Source: Paenibacillus sp. IHBB 10380 (GTDB lineage Bacteria; Bacillota; Bacilli; Paenibacillales; Paenibacillaceae). From it: a DNA stretch of 64,000 bases. The position numbers were made by a program, and so were the translations under genes. This document shows positions 7,438-16,316 of this stretch, piece by piece. The first letter of the stretch is position 1, and each line of letters opens with the position of its first letter. The DNA is taken from the NCBI RefSeq assembly GCF_000949425.1, contig NZ_CP010976.1, forward strand, positions 2,976,001 to 3,040,000, in the 5' to 3' direction. The notes beneath the pieces are model-generated. The model was given only the letters and a program-made list of their open reading frames with translations, was not told the origin of the DNA and did not search any database.

Positions 7438-9554
7438 ACCTTCATATCCACTCCTTTATATGTTGGAGGAGTAAATTCAGTTGTTATACTACTCTGTTTA
7501 CCATCTATTTGTTCGATGGTTGGCACAGGTAAAGGTTCCGCTTTAAGACTCAACAGCTGATATCCAACCGATTCAATCGCTTGGGATATTTCTTCTCTCC
7601 GATCCTCAATTAAGGAGGTTATCCAAGTGTTATCATTGTGTACTTTTAGGGTGACTATTTTGTCGACCACCTGTACATCAATAAGTGTTGTACCTAAGTG
7701 CTTCATATCTAAATCAAACCATAACCGACAGTTGGATGCATCAAGTTCACCTTTTTTGCCACGTCTAGACTGTATATGCACAGAGGCGGTCTCCTGACCG
7801 TCCTGTCCAGTAAACGGAATAAACATCGTTACTTGAGCAAAGGGGGCTGTACGATCTGTATTCAGCAGCAATTGTTGACCTGTCATATGCTGCACAAGCT
7901 GCTGTGCAGCTTCCTTCAGGGCCACAGGTACATCATTTCTTTCTAACACATGTAACAAAAGCCCCTTCAGCGTATCCTGACTCACATTTAACGCCTCTGC
8001 ATTAGGTCGCATCATCGTTTCGGATCCCAATGCTGGATTTCCATGCGAAGATAATGGCGTAAACATACGGTTTATTGCTTCTTGAACTGAATTTGTCGGT
8101 GTAGCTCCTGTCATTCCCACTTCCGTAAGTGGCGTCTGATTCCCCTGTGTAGTCGGACTTGCTTGAACCGTTACAGGTATGGCTGTATTCCCGCTTGCTG
8201 ATACAGGTGCGGGAGTACTTCCCGTTACCGGTACTTGTGTTGATGTTGTCGTCTGCTGGGCAGACACGGCCGTAGCACCTGCCTGCGCCTGTGCACTGCT
8301 TGTCGCTGGCTGCCCTTGCATTGGCACCGCCTCGGGCGTTGATGCAAGCCCTGCAGTTGCGCTTCCTTGCTGCGCGTTCCCCGCCGTAGCAGCTTGCCCC
8401 TGCGGGGCTTGCGCCGGCATGTTCGTGCCGCCGCGCACAGCCTGCTGCTCGTGCTCTGCACCGAGCAGCTTCAACATCCGCCCCACCCACGGTGTATCTT
8501 CATGGGCTGCTGGGGCGGATGCTGGCGAAGGCGCAGCGCCTTCGCCTAGAGGTGCCGCCGTAGCCGTAGGCGGCACCGTGCCTGCCGCGATCCCAGAGGG
8601 AGCGGCAGCACTTGCACTTGCCGGCGGCGTAGCCACGCCGGCTGACATGCCCGGCTGCGGCGCAGCGCCGGGCGTATTACCGCCGCTAGGCGTAGCTGCG
8701 GCGGGGACTGACCCTGGCGCAGCTTCCGGCGCCGGGGCTGATGCTGTCAGCTGCGTACCACGCAGCTGTTGCAGCACATCCTGCAGCTTCGCTAAAAGCG
8801 GCTGCAGTGTAGAATTTGCGGGCGCCGTAGCAGTACCGCCTTCCTTACCAACAGCAACAGTTGCAGGCTCTGCAACTACCTGAGCTGCCACATTCGACGG
8901 CGGCTTAACAATAGTCGGGGTCGATCCATCATTCATAGCGTCAGCCGTCCCTAACGAATTTGATATTAAGACAGCTAGTTGCTCTCCAAGACCAGAAAGC
9001 AATTGGTGCAAAGGAGGGCCAAATACAGCTTGCTGTAATCCCTTTACACTTTCACCGGTCATAGGGAGACCACGCTGAAATGCAATTGCTGCAGACTGAA
9101 TCCACTGCTCTACTGGAACAGCTGTAGGCTTCGCCATTAACACCCCGGTAAATAACACGGCATTCTCTTTCGTTATAGGCACACCGCTAGCCTGAAGCGT
9201 CTGTATCATTTCGCGATTAGCCTTTGTATCTGATAATCCAACGGATGTTAATACATCTGCAATAGAACTAGCAGGAATAGCCGTATATGGCGATTGACTT
9301 AATGGCTTCATGACCATTTTGCCATCCTCACCCGGTGGCTGCACCTGCAACAGGGTAGCTTGCCCCTGTTGCAAAGGCGTCTCTAACTTAGCCTGAACCT
9401 TCACACCTTGGATCTGTAAGACAGCATCCTGTCCATCCTCAGAGACACTGAGTACAACACCTCTAACCACTTGCCCCGTCTTCATTTCTAATTTGTTAAC
9501 ATCTCCGACCTTACTATCTCCAAGCAGTCCGCGCATCATTGATCCGATATTCAC
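7434..9554 (-). CDS. ylqG: YlqG-like protein with FliK-like C-terminal domain
   Basis: 706 residues. Residues 1-220 are a conserved N-terminal region with an OB-like start (MKTGQVVRGVVLSV). Residues 220-480 are an Ala/Pro/Gly/Thr/Gln-rich low-complexity linker whose DNA is far more GC-rich than its surroundings. Residues 500-706 resemble the hook-length-control (FliK) C-terminal domain, with FIPFTGQDGQETASVHIQSR and LWFDLDMKHLGTTLIDVQV. Known: FliK-type C-domains interact with FlhB C-domains, and the next gene is an FlhB C-domain homologue, so the pair may be a stand-alone relative of that switch (inference). The long linker gives open frames on both strands that are not genes. Confidence 0.82.
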   Translation of the reverse strand: MNIGSMMRGLLGDSKVGDVNKLEMKTGQVVRGVVLSVSEDGQDAVLQIQGVKVQAKLETPLQQGQATLLQVQPPGEDGKMVMKPLSQSPYTAIPASSIADVLTSVGLSDTKANREMIQTLQASGVPITKENAVLFTGVLMAKPTAVPVEQWIQSAAIAFQRGLPMTGESVKGLQQAVFGPPLHQLLSGLGEQLAVLISNSLGTADAMNDGSTPTIVKPPSNVAAQVVAEPATVAVGKEGGTATAPANSTLQPLLAKLQDVLQQLRGTQLTASAPAPEAAPGSVPAAATPSGGNTPGAAPQPGMSAGVATPPASASAAAPSGIAAGTVPPTATAAPLGEGAAPSPASAPAAHEDTPWVGRMLKLLGAEHEQQAVRGGTNMPAQAPQGQAATAGNAQQGSATAGLASTPEAVPMQGQPATSSAQAQAGATAVSAQQTTTSTQVPVTGSTPAPVSASGNTAIPVTVQASPTTQGNQTPLTEVGMTGATPTNSVQEAINRMFTPLSSHGNPALGSETMMRPNAEALNVSQDTLKGLLLHVLERNDVPVALKEAAQQLVQHMTGQQLLLNTDRTAPFAQVTMFIPFTGQDGQETASVHIQSRRGKKGELDASNCRLWFDLDMKHLGTTLIDVQVVDKIVTLKVHNDNTWITSLIEDRREEISQAIESVGYQLLSLKAEPLPVPTIEQIDGKQSSITTEFTPPTYKGVDMKV

Positions 9555-9626
9555 AATACTTCCTCCGTTCCCTAGCGCTTCTTTATATATATCGGTGCTA
9601 AACAGACTTAGCTTAAGGTCCTTTAT

Positions 9627-10277
9627 TCAAAATAATGTTTGCTGCACCACTTCTAGATTTCTTAGGAAACTTCGACGATGCATCTTTGTGGGTCCAAGCT
9701 CCACAATTTGTTGACGATGAAATTTAGTTGCATACCCTTTATGTACCGCGATACCGTATTCCGGATACATCGCTTCCCACGTCCCTTGACACAAACGGTC
9801 GCGTGTCACCTTAGCTATGATGGACGCAGCTGCAATAGATTGACTGTTAGCATCTCCCTTAATGATAGAGAGTTGAGGAATGTCAACATCTACCTTCTCA
9901 GCATCGACCAACAAAAAATCCGGTTCCAACAACAAACTCTCTAGCGCCCTCTTCATGGCTAGACGCGATGCCTGTTTAATATTAATAAGGTCTATTGTAG
10001 CAGCATCCGCGTAACCTACGCCCACAGCTAACGCATTCTCCATGATGACATCATATAGATATTCACGCTTCTTCTCATTCAACTTCTTAGAATCGTCAAC
10101 ACCTTCAATCAGCAATCCTTCAGGAAGAATGACCGCCGCTGCAATTACATCACCGAAGAGACAACCTCTTCCCACCTCATCTATACCTGCAACGTGTTGA
10201 TAAGACTGCTCCATACACTTTTTCTCATGCTGTAACATATCAATCACAACGATTTCCGTTTCTTCTGTCTTGCGCAC
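9627..10277 (-). CDS. rnhB: ribonuclease HII
   Basis: 216 residues. It removes ribonucleotides and RNA primers from RNA-DNA hybrids. The signature GIDEVGRGCLFGDV supplies D33 and E34, DDSKKLNEKKRE follows at 61, and LVDAEKVD carries the next acidic residue. The GTG start at 10277 has GGAGGG seven bases upstream. A compound hairpin repeat and the rbgA terminator separate it from rbgA, so it may be transcribed partly independently. Confidence 0.95.
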   Translation of the reverse strand: MRKTEETEIVVIDMLQHEKKCMEQSYQHVAGIDEVGRGCLFGDVIAAAVILPEGLLIEGVDDSKKLNEKKREYLYDVIMENALAVGVGYADAATIDLINIKQASRLAMKRALESLLLEPDFLLVDAEKVDVDIPQLSIIKGDANSQSIAAASIIAKVTRDRLCQGTWEAMYPEYGIAVHKGYATKFHRQQIVELGPTKMHRRSFLRNLEVVQQTLF

Positions 10278-10419
10278 GATTCATCCCTCCGTAAACCCAC
10301 TATCATATCTCAAAGATTACTACCTTAGAATAACTCAATTAACTTCTAGCTTACCATATCAAGAAGTGTCTGCACATCCTTCACAGCCTTCTCTCGACAG
10401 GAATTCAAGCATTTCTATA

Positions 10420-10515
10420 CAAGAAGAAACGGCTTCGCCATCCTTAAAGGGACGGGAACCGTTTCTTGTAGAAACATAAGCAAAATATAGTTGAATCCTA
10501 TATTTTCTTATATCA
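10420..10515. repeat. compound hairpin repeat, copy A
   Basis: Intergenic between rbgA and rnhB. It comprises a nested hairpin (AGAAACGG ... CCGTTTCT enclosing CCATCC/GGACGG) followed by an AT-rich hairpin (ATAAGCAAAATATAG/CTATATTTTCTTAT). A second copy lies at 42624-42720 in the same orientation with about 80 percent identity by eye. Differences in the second hairpin occur on both arms and preserve pairing. No coding frame is supported. Confidence 0.8.
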
Positions 10516-10543
10516 CAAAAAAACCACCGTATCAACGGTGGCC
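10516..10543 (-). terminator. terminator after rbgA
   Basis: Stem CCACCGT/ACGGTGG followed on the minus strand by seven T residues, just downstream of the rbgA stop. Confidence 0.85.
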
Positions 10544-10555
10544 TCATCACTTTGA

Positions 10556-11434
10556 TTAATAGGGTTCTTCCATAGAGAATCGACCCATTTTACCCGCACG
10601 CAAATCATGAAGTAAGATACGCGAAGCCTTCTCTAGATCGACTCTGCCACCACTCATTAAACAGCCCCGTTTGCGTCCTATATCTTCTAATAACTTAATA
10701 ATATCGTCGGAACTTTCCGGATCGATAGGAGATTCGTTCTCAAGACCGAAACGCTCTTTCATCGGATCCCAATAATATTTAGAAAGATATTTAACTGCAA
10801 AGAAAGCCACATCTTCCAAATTCATAATTTCTTCTTTAACCGCGCCTGTAACAGCTAAACGATATCCGACATTCATGTCCTCAAATTTCGGCCACAAAAT
10901 CCCTGGAGTATCCAACAGTTCCATTTCTTTGCCCACTTTAATCCATTGCTGACCTTTGGTTACCCCGGGACGATCACCCGTAATAGCAATACTCCGACCT
11001 GCGAGTTTGTTGATCAACGTGGATTTACCCACATTCGGTATTCCTACAATGAGCGCACGAATAGATCTTGGATTCATACCTTTAGAGATTTGTTTATCGA
11101 TCTTTGCCTTCATCAACAATTTGAGTTGAGCCGGGATGTCCTTCACACCAGTGCCTGTGGAAGCATCCACAGGAAAAGCGACATGTCCTTGCTTTTTGAA
11201 ATAATCTAGCCATTTTCTCGTTACTTCCTGATCCGCTAAATCCGCTTTATTCATGATAATGAGTCTCGGTTTATTTAGGAGAATCTCATCAATCATTGGA
11301 TTACGACTCGATAGTGGAAGACGTGCATCAATAAGCTCTATCACAACATCAATTAACTTTAATTTATCTTGAATCTGGCGGCGTGCTCTGGTCATATGAC
11401 CTGGGAACCACTGAATCGTCGTCACCGTCTTCAC
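10556..11434 (-). CDS. rbgA: ribosome biogenesis GTPase YlqF/RbgA
   Basis: 292 residues; a circularly permuted GTPase needed for late 50S subunit assembly. The motif order is diagnostic: G4 NKADL at 62, then G1 GIPNVGKST at 131, then G3 DTPG at 175. The N-terminus [15 protein letters not shown] is the classical YlqF start. The C-terminal ANTAR-like helical domain is present. It is cotranscribed with or near lepB and rplS, consistent with a shared ribosome and secretion context. Confidence 0.96.
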   Translation of the reverse strand: MKTVTTIQWFPGHMTRARRQIQDKLKLIDVVIELIDARLPLSSRNPMIDEILLNKPRLIIMNKADLADQEVTRKWLDYFKKQGHVAFPVDASTGTGVKDIPAQLKLLMKAKIDKQISKGMNPRSIRALIVGIPNVGKSTLINKLAGRSIAITGDRPGVTKGQQWIKVGKEMELLDTPGILWPKFEDMNVGYRLAVTGAVKEEIMNLEDVAFFAVKYLSKYYWDPMKERFGLENESPIDPESSDDIIKLLEDIGRKRGCLMSGGRVDLEKASRILLHDLRAGKMGRFSMEEPY

Positions 11435-11475
11435 CTCATATTCTTAGCCACAACTATCCTATATTTCCACAGTTG

Positions 11476-12108
11476 TTAATGGTTTATCCATTCAATATCT
11501 TTTACAGGCCAAAAAATAACATCTGCCCGGCCTACAATATCACTTAGCGGAACGAATCCAATCATCCGACTGTCTTTACTGTCTGAACGGTTGTCCCCCA
11601 TAGCAAATACATAGCCCTCAGGTACCTTATTGTCTGTAAATTCGTCATTCGGGAAATCTTTATCATTATAAAGCCTGTCTTGCTGATGGGCTTCATCAAT
11701 CGCACCTTGTATGTAGGTTTCATTAACAGGCTTACCATTCACCAGTACCGTATCGCCTTCCACCTTAACTGTGTCTCCAGCAACCGCAATCACTCGTTTA
11801 ATAAAATCTCTGCCTTCTGAAGGAACATGAAAAACAATCACTTCCCCATGTTTAGGTTCACGAATGTCATATAGAATTTCATTCACAATCACACGTTCAC
11901 CCGTATGAAAATTAGGCTGCATGGAAGGACCATCTACAATAAATGGTTTGAAAAGCAACCACCGAATGAGAACAACTAATATTACCGCGATGATAATGGC
12001 CTTAAGCCACTCTACGATTTCATTATTTCTTTTCTTGGATGGTTTATCCTTATCCTCATGATCTTTTATATCATCTTGTGTTTGTTGAATATCCATATCC
12101 TGTTGCAT
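11476..12108 (-). CDS. lepB: signal peptidase I
   Basis: 210 residues from the ATG at 12108, which has AAGGTGG eight bases upstream; in-frame GTG codons up to 12120 are alternatives. A charged cytoplasmic tail is followed by one membrane segment (about 35-55), then box B GPSMQP (serine 62), the lysine box RDFIKRV (lysine 104), and GDNRSDSKDSR. The enzyme cleaves signal peptides of exported proteins at the outer face of the membrane. The gene sits between rplS and rbgA with terminator-like hairpins upstream and a palindrome that may belong to its promoter region. Confidence 0.95.
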   Translation of the reverse strand: MQQDMDIQQTQDDIKDHEDKDKPSKKRNNEIVEWLKAIIIAVILVVLIRWLLFKPFIVDGPSMQPNFHTGERVIVNEILYDIREPKHGEVIVFHVPSEGRDFIKRVIAVAGDTVKVEGDTVLVNGKPVNETYIQGAIDEAHQQDRLYNDKDFPNDEFTDNKVPEGYVFAMGDNRSDSKDSRMIGFVPLSDIVGRADVIFWPVKDIEWINH

Positions 12109-12147
12109 CACGTTCACCACCTTCTCTGATCCTCGTTATTACGACAA

Positions 12148-12164
12148 GGTATAGGCGCTATACC
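12148..12164. promoter_or_regulatory. 17-bp palindrome upstream of lepB
   Basis: GGTATAG-gcg-CTATACC is a perfect 7+3+7 inverted repeat about 40 bases before the lepB start and downstream of two terminators. It could be an operator or overlap a -10 element (TATAGC). No regulator is assigned. Confidence 0.35.
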
Positions 12165-12166
12165 GA

Positions 12167-12191
12167 AAACAAAAGCTCCTCAACGGAGCTT
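12167..12191 (-). terminator. second terminator between rplS and lepB
   Basis: Stem AAGCTCC/GGAGCTT followed on the minus strand by TTGTTTT. It is in tandem with the hairpin at 12241-12271. Confidence 0.65.
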
Positions 12192-12240
12192 AGCTTCAAA
12201 TAAATGAAAGACATAACTCATTGTATGCCCTTATTATCCT

Positions 12241-12271
12241 AAAACGAAAGGGACTTGAAATCAAGCCCCTT
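12241..12271 (-). terminator. terminator after rplS
   Basis: Imperfect stem AAGGGnCTTGA/TCAAGnCCCTT followed on the minus strand by TCGTTTT, 16 bases after the rplS stop. Confidence 0.7.
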
Positions 12272-12286
12272 AAGGTTGTTCGCTTT

Positions 12287-12631
12287 TTAACGGCGAATTT
12301 CTTTAATTCTCGCTGCTTTACCGCGTAGTTCGCGAAGATAGAAGAGTTTAGCACGGCGTACTTTACCGCGACGAGCCACTTCAATTTTCTCGAGTTTAGG
12401 CGAGTTAAGTGGGAAAGTTCTTTCCACACCAACACCGTAAGAAACTTTACGTACTGTAAAGGTCTCACCAATTCCGCCACCACGACGTTGAATTACAACA
12501 CCTTCGAATAATTGGACACGCTCACGAGCTCCCTCGATAACTTTTACATGTACTTTCAAAGTATCTCCAGGGCGAAAGTTAGGCAAATCAGTGCGAAGTT
12601 GTTCTTGAGTAATCGCTTGTAGGATATTCAT
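12287..12631 (-). CDS. rplS: 50S ribosomal protein L19
   Basis: 114 residues, normal L19 length, with canonical [16 protein letters not shown] and [20 protein letters not shown] ending. The ATG at 12631 has AAGGAGGG nine bases upstream; an in-frame ATG at 12652 overlaps that site and is rejected. L19 sits at the 30S-50S interface. In most Firmicutes rplS follows trmD directly; here a peptidase gene and an efflux cassette intervene, and rplS has its own promoter at 12736-12765. Confidence 0.97.
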   Translation of the reverse strand: MNILQAITQEQLRTDLPNFRPGDTLKVHVKVIEGARERVQLFEGVVIQRRGGGIGETFTVRKVSYGVGVERTFPLNSPKLEKIEVARRGKVRRAKLFYLRELRGKAARIKEIRR

Positions 12632-12735
12632 ATTAGAATTCCCTCCTTCCATACAGGTGTTCTTGCCTCTTCCAGAGAAACATATTCTCTTTCATTATTA
12701 ACAGAGGACCACCGTAGTCATACACAACAGGAGTA

Positions 12736-12765
12736 ATTATAACATAGGTTTCTCTCCTCATGCAA
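12736..12765 (-). promoter_or_regulatory. promoter of rplS
   Basis: Minus-strand TTGCAT, 18-base spacer, perfect TATAAT. Transcription would start near 12730, leaving a leader of about 100 bases before rplS. Confidence 0.7.
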
Positions 12766-12821
12766 GAAGTTTTGACTCTTCACTTGATTATTTTACGATT
12801 TCGATAACACAACAAAGTGTA

Positions 12822-12889
12822 TTGACAAATATACGATTATAGTTAAAATTTAGTTAACAATAAAATAATTTTAACGTTAACTAAATTTT
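12822..12889 (+). promoter_or_regulatory. promoter and palindromic operator of the efflux cassette
   Basis: TTGACA (12822-12827), 16-base spacer, TAAAAT (12844-12849). A perfect 14-bp inverted repeat, AAAATTTAGTTAAC (12845-12858) and GTTAACTAAATTTT (12876-12889), overlaps the -10 element and the transcription start. This placement suits repression, most simply by the HTH protein encoded two genes on (inference). Confidence 0.75.
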
Positions 12890-12904
12890 ATAGGAGTGTT
12901 CCTT

Positions 12905-14161
12905 ATGACAGAAGCAACTCTAACCAAGAAAACGGGATTAAGAGAATTGAAAGTGAACAAACCTTTTATGTACCTTCTTACTGCCAAAATCATTTCCCGT
13001 TTTGGTGACTCCATAGACTCAATTGCTTACAGTTGGATGGTTTACTTACTTACTGGATCCAAGGTGTTAATGGGGAGTTTGTTTGCGATAAATTTTGTTC
13101 CGGGGATAGTCTTCAGTCTCTTTACCGGTGTACTCGTAGATCGTTGGAATCAACGTATGATTGTCATGATTGCAGATGCAAGTAGAGGTTCTATCGTTAT
13201 CATTACAGGATTACTTTATTGGCAAGGACTTTTACAGCCTTGGCATTTATTCTTGTTTACGTTTATCAATTCAACATTCGAATGTTTTGCTACTCCCGCC
13301 GAAATGTCACTTGTCCCTCGTATTCTTCCCAAACAACTTCTACTCAGTGGCAATTCCATCTCTTCTACTTCTGCACGTATTGCCGAATTAGCTGGACTCG
13401 CTGCCGCTGGTGCCCTCATAGGACTCATCGGTGTGTCAGGTGCTCTTATCATAGATGGATTGACCTTTTTAATCTCGGCATTACTTATTGCTTTTATCAC
13501 TGTGCCCAGCGATTCTCCTTCTCATTCCAGCACATCGAGCACACAACCAAGCTATTTCCAAGAATTTAAAGTCGGCTTAACATTCATTGCGTCTCATAAA
13601 CTTTTAATTATTATTATGTGTGTAGCTACCTTTGTTAACTTGTGCCTTACCCCTTTTAATGTGCTTAACACCGTATATGTAAAGGAACTTCTTAACGAAG
13701 GTCCTATTGGATTATCTATTCTTGGTATCTCTCTGATTATAGGCATGATTGTTAGTGGTCTATGGCTCAGTATTAAAGGTCCGTCCTTTAAAAAGAGTAA
13801 ATTGATTGTGAGCGGGTTCATAATTTTAGGCATTAATTACGCCTTACTTTTTATACCTGTAGCTCTCCCCATTTATCCCCTTTACTCCGCTGCGATCTTT
13901 AGCTTCGGAATGGGCATTGCTGTTCCCCTCGTGAGTACACCAACAGCCACTTATTTGTTGGAAGTTACACCGAAAGAAATGCTTGGCCGAGTTGGATCGT
14001 TATTCAATATGGTCTGCACATGTGCTATACCCTTGGGAAGTGTGCTAGCAGGATTTGTTGCTGAATTCATACCCGTGCATACGATCTATCTCCTATTAGG
14101 TGGCCTCCTTATCATTCCAGCTGTTTATTTAGTGACACAGAAGGATTTCATGAAAGTTTGA
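12905..14161 (+). CDS. MFS efflux transporter
   Basis: 418 residues from the ATG at 12905, with AGGAG eight bases upstream. Twelve hydrophobic segments are spread through the chain, with the MFS loop motif GVLVDRWNQRMIV near residue 75 and a hydrophilic central loop near 200 (SDSPSHSSTSSTQ). It resembles the macrolide-efflux (MefA/MFS_3) group; the substrate is unknown. It is convergent to the housekeeping operon and placed between M20 peptidase and rplS, which looks like an insertion into a conserved order. It is probably controlled by the 14-bp palindrome upstream and the HTH gene downstream. Confidence 0.88.
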   Translation: MTEATLTKKTGLRELKVNKPFMYLLTAKIISRFGDSIDSIAYSWMVYLLTGSKVLMGSLFAINFVPGIVFSLFTGVLVDRWNQRMIVMIADASRGSIVIITGLLYWQGLLQPWHLFLFTFINSTFECFATPAEMSLVPRILPKQLLLSGNSISSTSARIAELAGLAAAGALIGLIGVSGALIIDGLTFLISALLIAFITVPSDSPSHSSTSSTQPSYFQEFKVGLTFIASHKLLIIIMCVATFVNLCLTPFNVLNTVYVKELLNEGPIGLSILGISLIIGMIVSGLWLSIKGPSFKKSKLIVSGFIILGINYALLFIPVALPIYPLYSAAIFSFGMGIAVPLVSTPTATYLLEVTPKEMLGRVGSLFNMVCTCAIPLGSVLAGFVAEFIPVHTIYLLLGGLLIIPAVYLVTQKDFMKV

Positions 14162-14260
14162 TAAGACGACTATCTCTTTGTGCTTTATCCATCCGCAGAT
14201 TATAATGAATGAAGTGCAGAGTATGCATAAATACGGATCTTATGACTGAGGTGCACGTAG

Positions 14261-14830
14261 ATGGACACAAAAATACTGAGAACACTTGAAGAAATCAGAA
14301 TATATTCGGACCCTTACAGAATGGATATCATGGGAGAATTCCAGAAAATAGACAGACCTGCTACGATCAAAGAAATTGCAGATATTATGGGCGAAGTTCC
14401 TGCCAAAGTGTACTATCATGCCAAAAAACTAATAAGCATTGACCTTCTTACACTTGACCATACTAAACAAATCAACGGTATTACCGCGAAATATTATCAA
14501 CCTTTCCAAGGTGGTGTTAGCATTGTTCGTAGTGAAATACACCATTCAGAACAACATGTATTTTTATCAGAAGCTCAAAAATTACTTGAAGATATTTATA
14601 CAAAGAGTAAAAATAAGTTTATTAGCTTAAGCAATATCGATAACCCTTACGGTAAACTAGAGAATTCAGAAGTCTACTTAACTTCTGAGGAAGCTAAAGA
14701 ATTTTTTGAATGGATCAACCAATTTCATATGAAACATCACAAGAAGGATGCGCACAAAGAACAAGAGAAGTATGATGTCTTTACCTCCATCGTTAAAATC
14801 CCCGCAGAAGACAAGAACAAGCCATCCTGA
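14261..14830 (+). CDS. ArsR-type winged-helix transcriptional regulator
   Basis: 189 residues; the ATG at 14261 follows GAGGTG. The N-terminal 90 residues form a winged helix (YSDPYRMDIMGEF, then ATIKEIADIMGEVPAKVYYHAKKLISIDLL), as in ArsR/HTH_20 proteins that sit beside MFS exporters. The C-terminal half is charged and helical, perhaps a ligand-binding or dimer segment. It lies 100 bases after the transporter on the same strand and likely represses the cassette at the palindrome 12845-12889. Confidence 0.85.
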   Translation: MDTKILRTLEEIRIYSDPYRMDIMGEFQKIDRPATIKEIADIMGEVPAKVYYHAKKLISIDLLTLDHTKQINGITAKYYQPFQGGVSIVRSEIHHSEQHVFLSEAQKLLEDIYTKSKNKFISLSNIDNPYGKLENSEVYLTSEEAKEFFEWINQFHMKHHKKDAHKEQEKYDVFTSIVKIPAEDKNKPS

Positions 14831-14850
14831 ACATCATATGATATCACTAT

Positions 14851-14899
14851 AAAAAAGCCACCGGGAATGGATGTAAGTTACATCCATTCCCGGTGGCTA
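14851..14899. terminator. bidirectional terminator
   Basis: Perfect long stem GCCACCGGGAATGGATGTAA and complement, with an A-run on the left and T-rich DNA on the right. It separates convergent transcription of the regulator and the M20 peptidase. Confidence 0.9.
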
Positions 14900-14927
14900 T
14901 TATACAGCACTTCGAATCAAGTTCCTC

Positions 14928-16283
14928 TTAAACCTGGTTCAAAAACTCCACAATCGTAAGAAGTCCTTTATCAAAGTTATCCAAATTGAAATGTTCATTC
15001 GGCGCATGTAGATTCTCATCCGGTAGCCCGAAGCCCATTAATACGACAGGAACACTTAACAAGCGTCCAAATGTTTCGACAATGGGAATCGAGCCTCCAT
15101 CCTTAGTAAACACTGGACGAACCCCGTATACATGCTGGAATGCATCTGCCGCCTTCTGCAGCATTGGTGTAGATGGATCAATCGTGAACGGATTTCCTTT
15201 TTCACGTTGAATAACCGATACTTTAGCACCCGTAGGAATATTCGCATGAATATGACGTTCAATTTTATCTAGAATATCTTGTGGCTTCTGATACCCTACA
15301 AGACGACAAGTAATCTTCGCATGTGCTTCTTTCGGAATAACAGTCTTCGACCCTTCACCTTGAAACCCGCCATAGACCCCGTTTAATTCCAGTGTTGGAC
15401 GAGCTCCCGTTCTTTCAACAAAGGAGTAACCTTCTTCTCCGTAGAGAGCGTCAAGACCCAAATCATGTTGTAATTTGTTCTCATCGATCGCTTGCTTTAC
15501 AAACTCCGCTTTCATTTCAGGCGAAAGTGCAGGTACATCCTCATAGAAACCTTCTACATTTACGCGTCCTTGATCATCGTGAAGTGTAGACAGAAGAGAA
15601 ACGATTGCATGTAATGCATTAGGAACCCCACCACCAAAGGAACCTGAATGAAGATCTGTATTTGCTGTTGTGATCTTAACATCTAGTGAGCACAGTCCGC
15701 GTAGTCCTACACAGATTGCTGGCTTCCCTTTTTCAAGTAATGATGTATCTGAGATCAACACCACATCTGCTGCCATTTCCTCACGGTGTGATTCTAAGAA
15801 CGAAGGCAAGTTCGGACTCGTTACTTCTTCCTCCCCTTCAATGCAGAACTTAATATTAACGGGAAGTTCCTTCTCTTGTTTAAGAATGGCTTCAACAGCT
15901 TTAATATGTAGAAATACTTGACCTTTATCATCCGTTGCTCCACGAGCATAGATTTTATCTCCACGGATCGTCGGTTCAAATGGAGGTGTCTCCCATAAGT
16001 GAAGTGGATCTACCGGTTGTACGTCATAATGTCCATAGACTAATACTGTAGGTTTACCCGGTGCATGCAAATGGTCTGCGTAAACAATAGGATACCCTTC
16101 GGTTTGATGGATAGTTACATTCTCTAGACCTGCTTTAGTTAGTGCATCAGCCAACCAATCAGCCGCGCGGTTCATATCAGGTTTGTGTTCTGACAATGCC
16201 GAAATACTCGGAATTGATAACCATTGTTTAAGTTCCTCTAGATGTTGTTCTCTTACGTTTTGAAAATAAGTTTGATAGTCCAT
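14928..16283 (-). CDS. M20 family metallopeptidase (dipeptidase)
   Basis: 451 residues of the M20/M25/M40 type. Metal-site motifs are visible: VYGHYDVQP (His, Asp) near 82, ARGATDDKGQ near 115, and EGEEEVTSPN near 150 with the catalytic glutamate. A central dimerisation domain (about 195-340) and the C-terminal HAPNEHFNLDNF histidine follow. It likely hydrolyses dipeptides in the cytoplasm. A GAGGAGG site precedes the ATG. It starts 34 bases after trmD, so it probably rides on the rimM-trmD transcript, an unusual position for this gene. Confidence 0.9.
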   Translation of the reverse strand: MDYQTYFQNVREQHLEELKQWLSIPSISALSEHKPDMNRAADWLADALTKAGLENVTIHQTEGYPIVYADHLHAPGKPTVLVYGHYDVQPVDPLHLWETPPFEPTIRGDKIYARGATDDKGQVFLHIKAVEAILKQEKELPVNIKFCIEGEEEVTSPNLPSFLESHREEMAADVVLISDTSLLEKGKPAICVGLRGLCSLDVKITTANTDLHSGSFGGGVPNALHAIVSLLSTLHDDQGRVNVEGFYEDVPALSPEMKAEFVKQAIDENKLQHDLGLDALYGEEGYSFVERTGARPTLELNGVYGGFQGEGSKTVIPKEAHAKITCRLVGYQKPQDILDKIERHIHANIPTGAKVSVIQREKGNPFTIDPSTPMLQKAADAFQHVYGVRPVFTKDGGSIPIVETFGRLLSVPVVLMGFGLPDENLHAPNEHFNLDNFDKGLLTIVEFLNQV

Positions 16284-16316
16284 TATTATCCTCCTCTTAT
16301 CATGAATAATCTATTC

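Noticed and set aside
8179..8883. 234-codon plus-strand frame and two other overlapping frames in the same place
   Set aside because: They arise because GC-rich repeat DNA in ylqG lacks stop codons in all frames; the FliK-like frame is supported by its conserved ends.
12631..12730. L19 leader autoregulatory RNA
   Set aside because: A leader of about 100 bases exists, but I could not recognise the conserved structure by eye.
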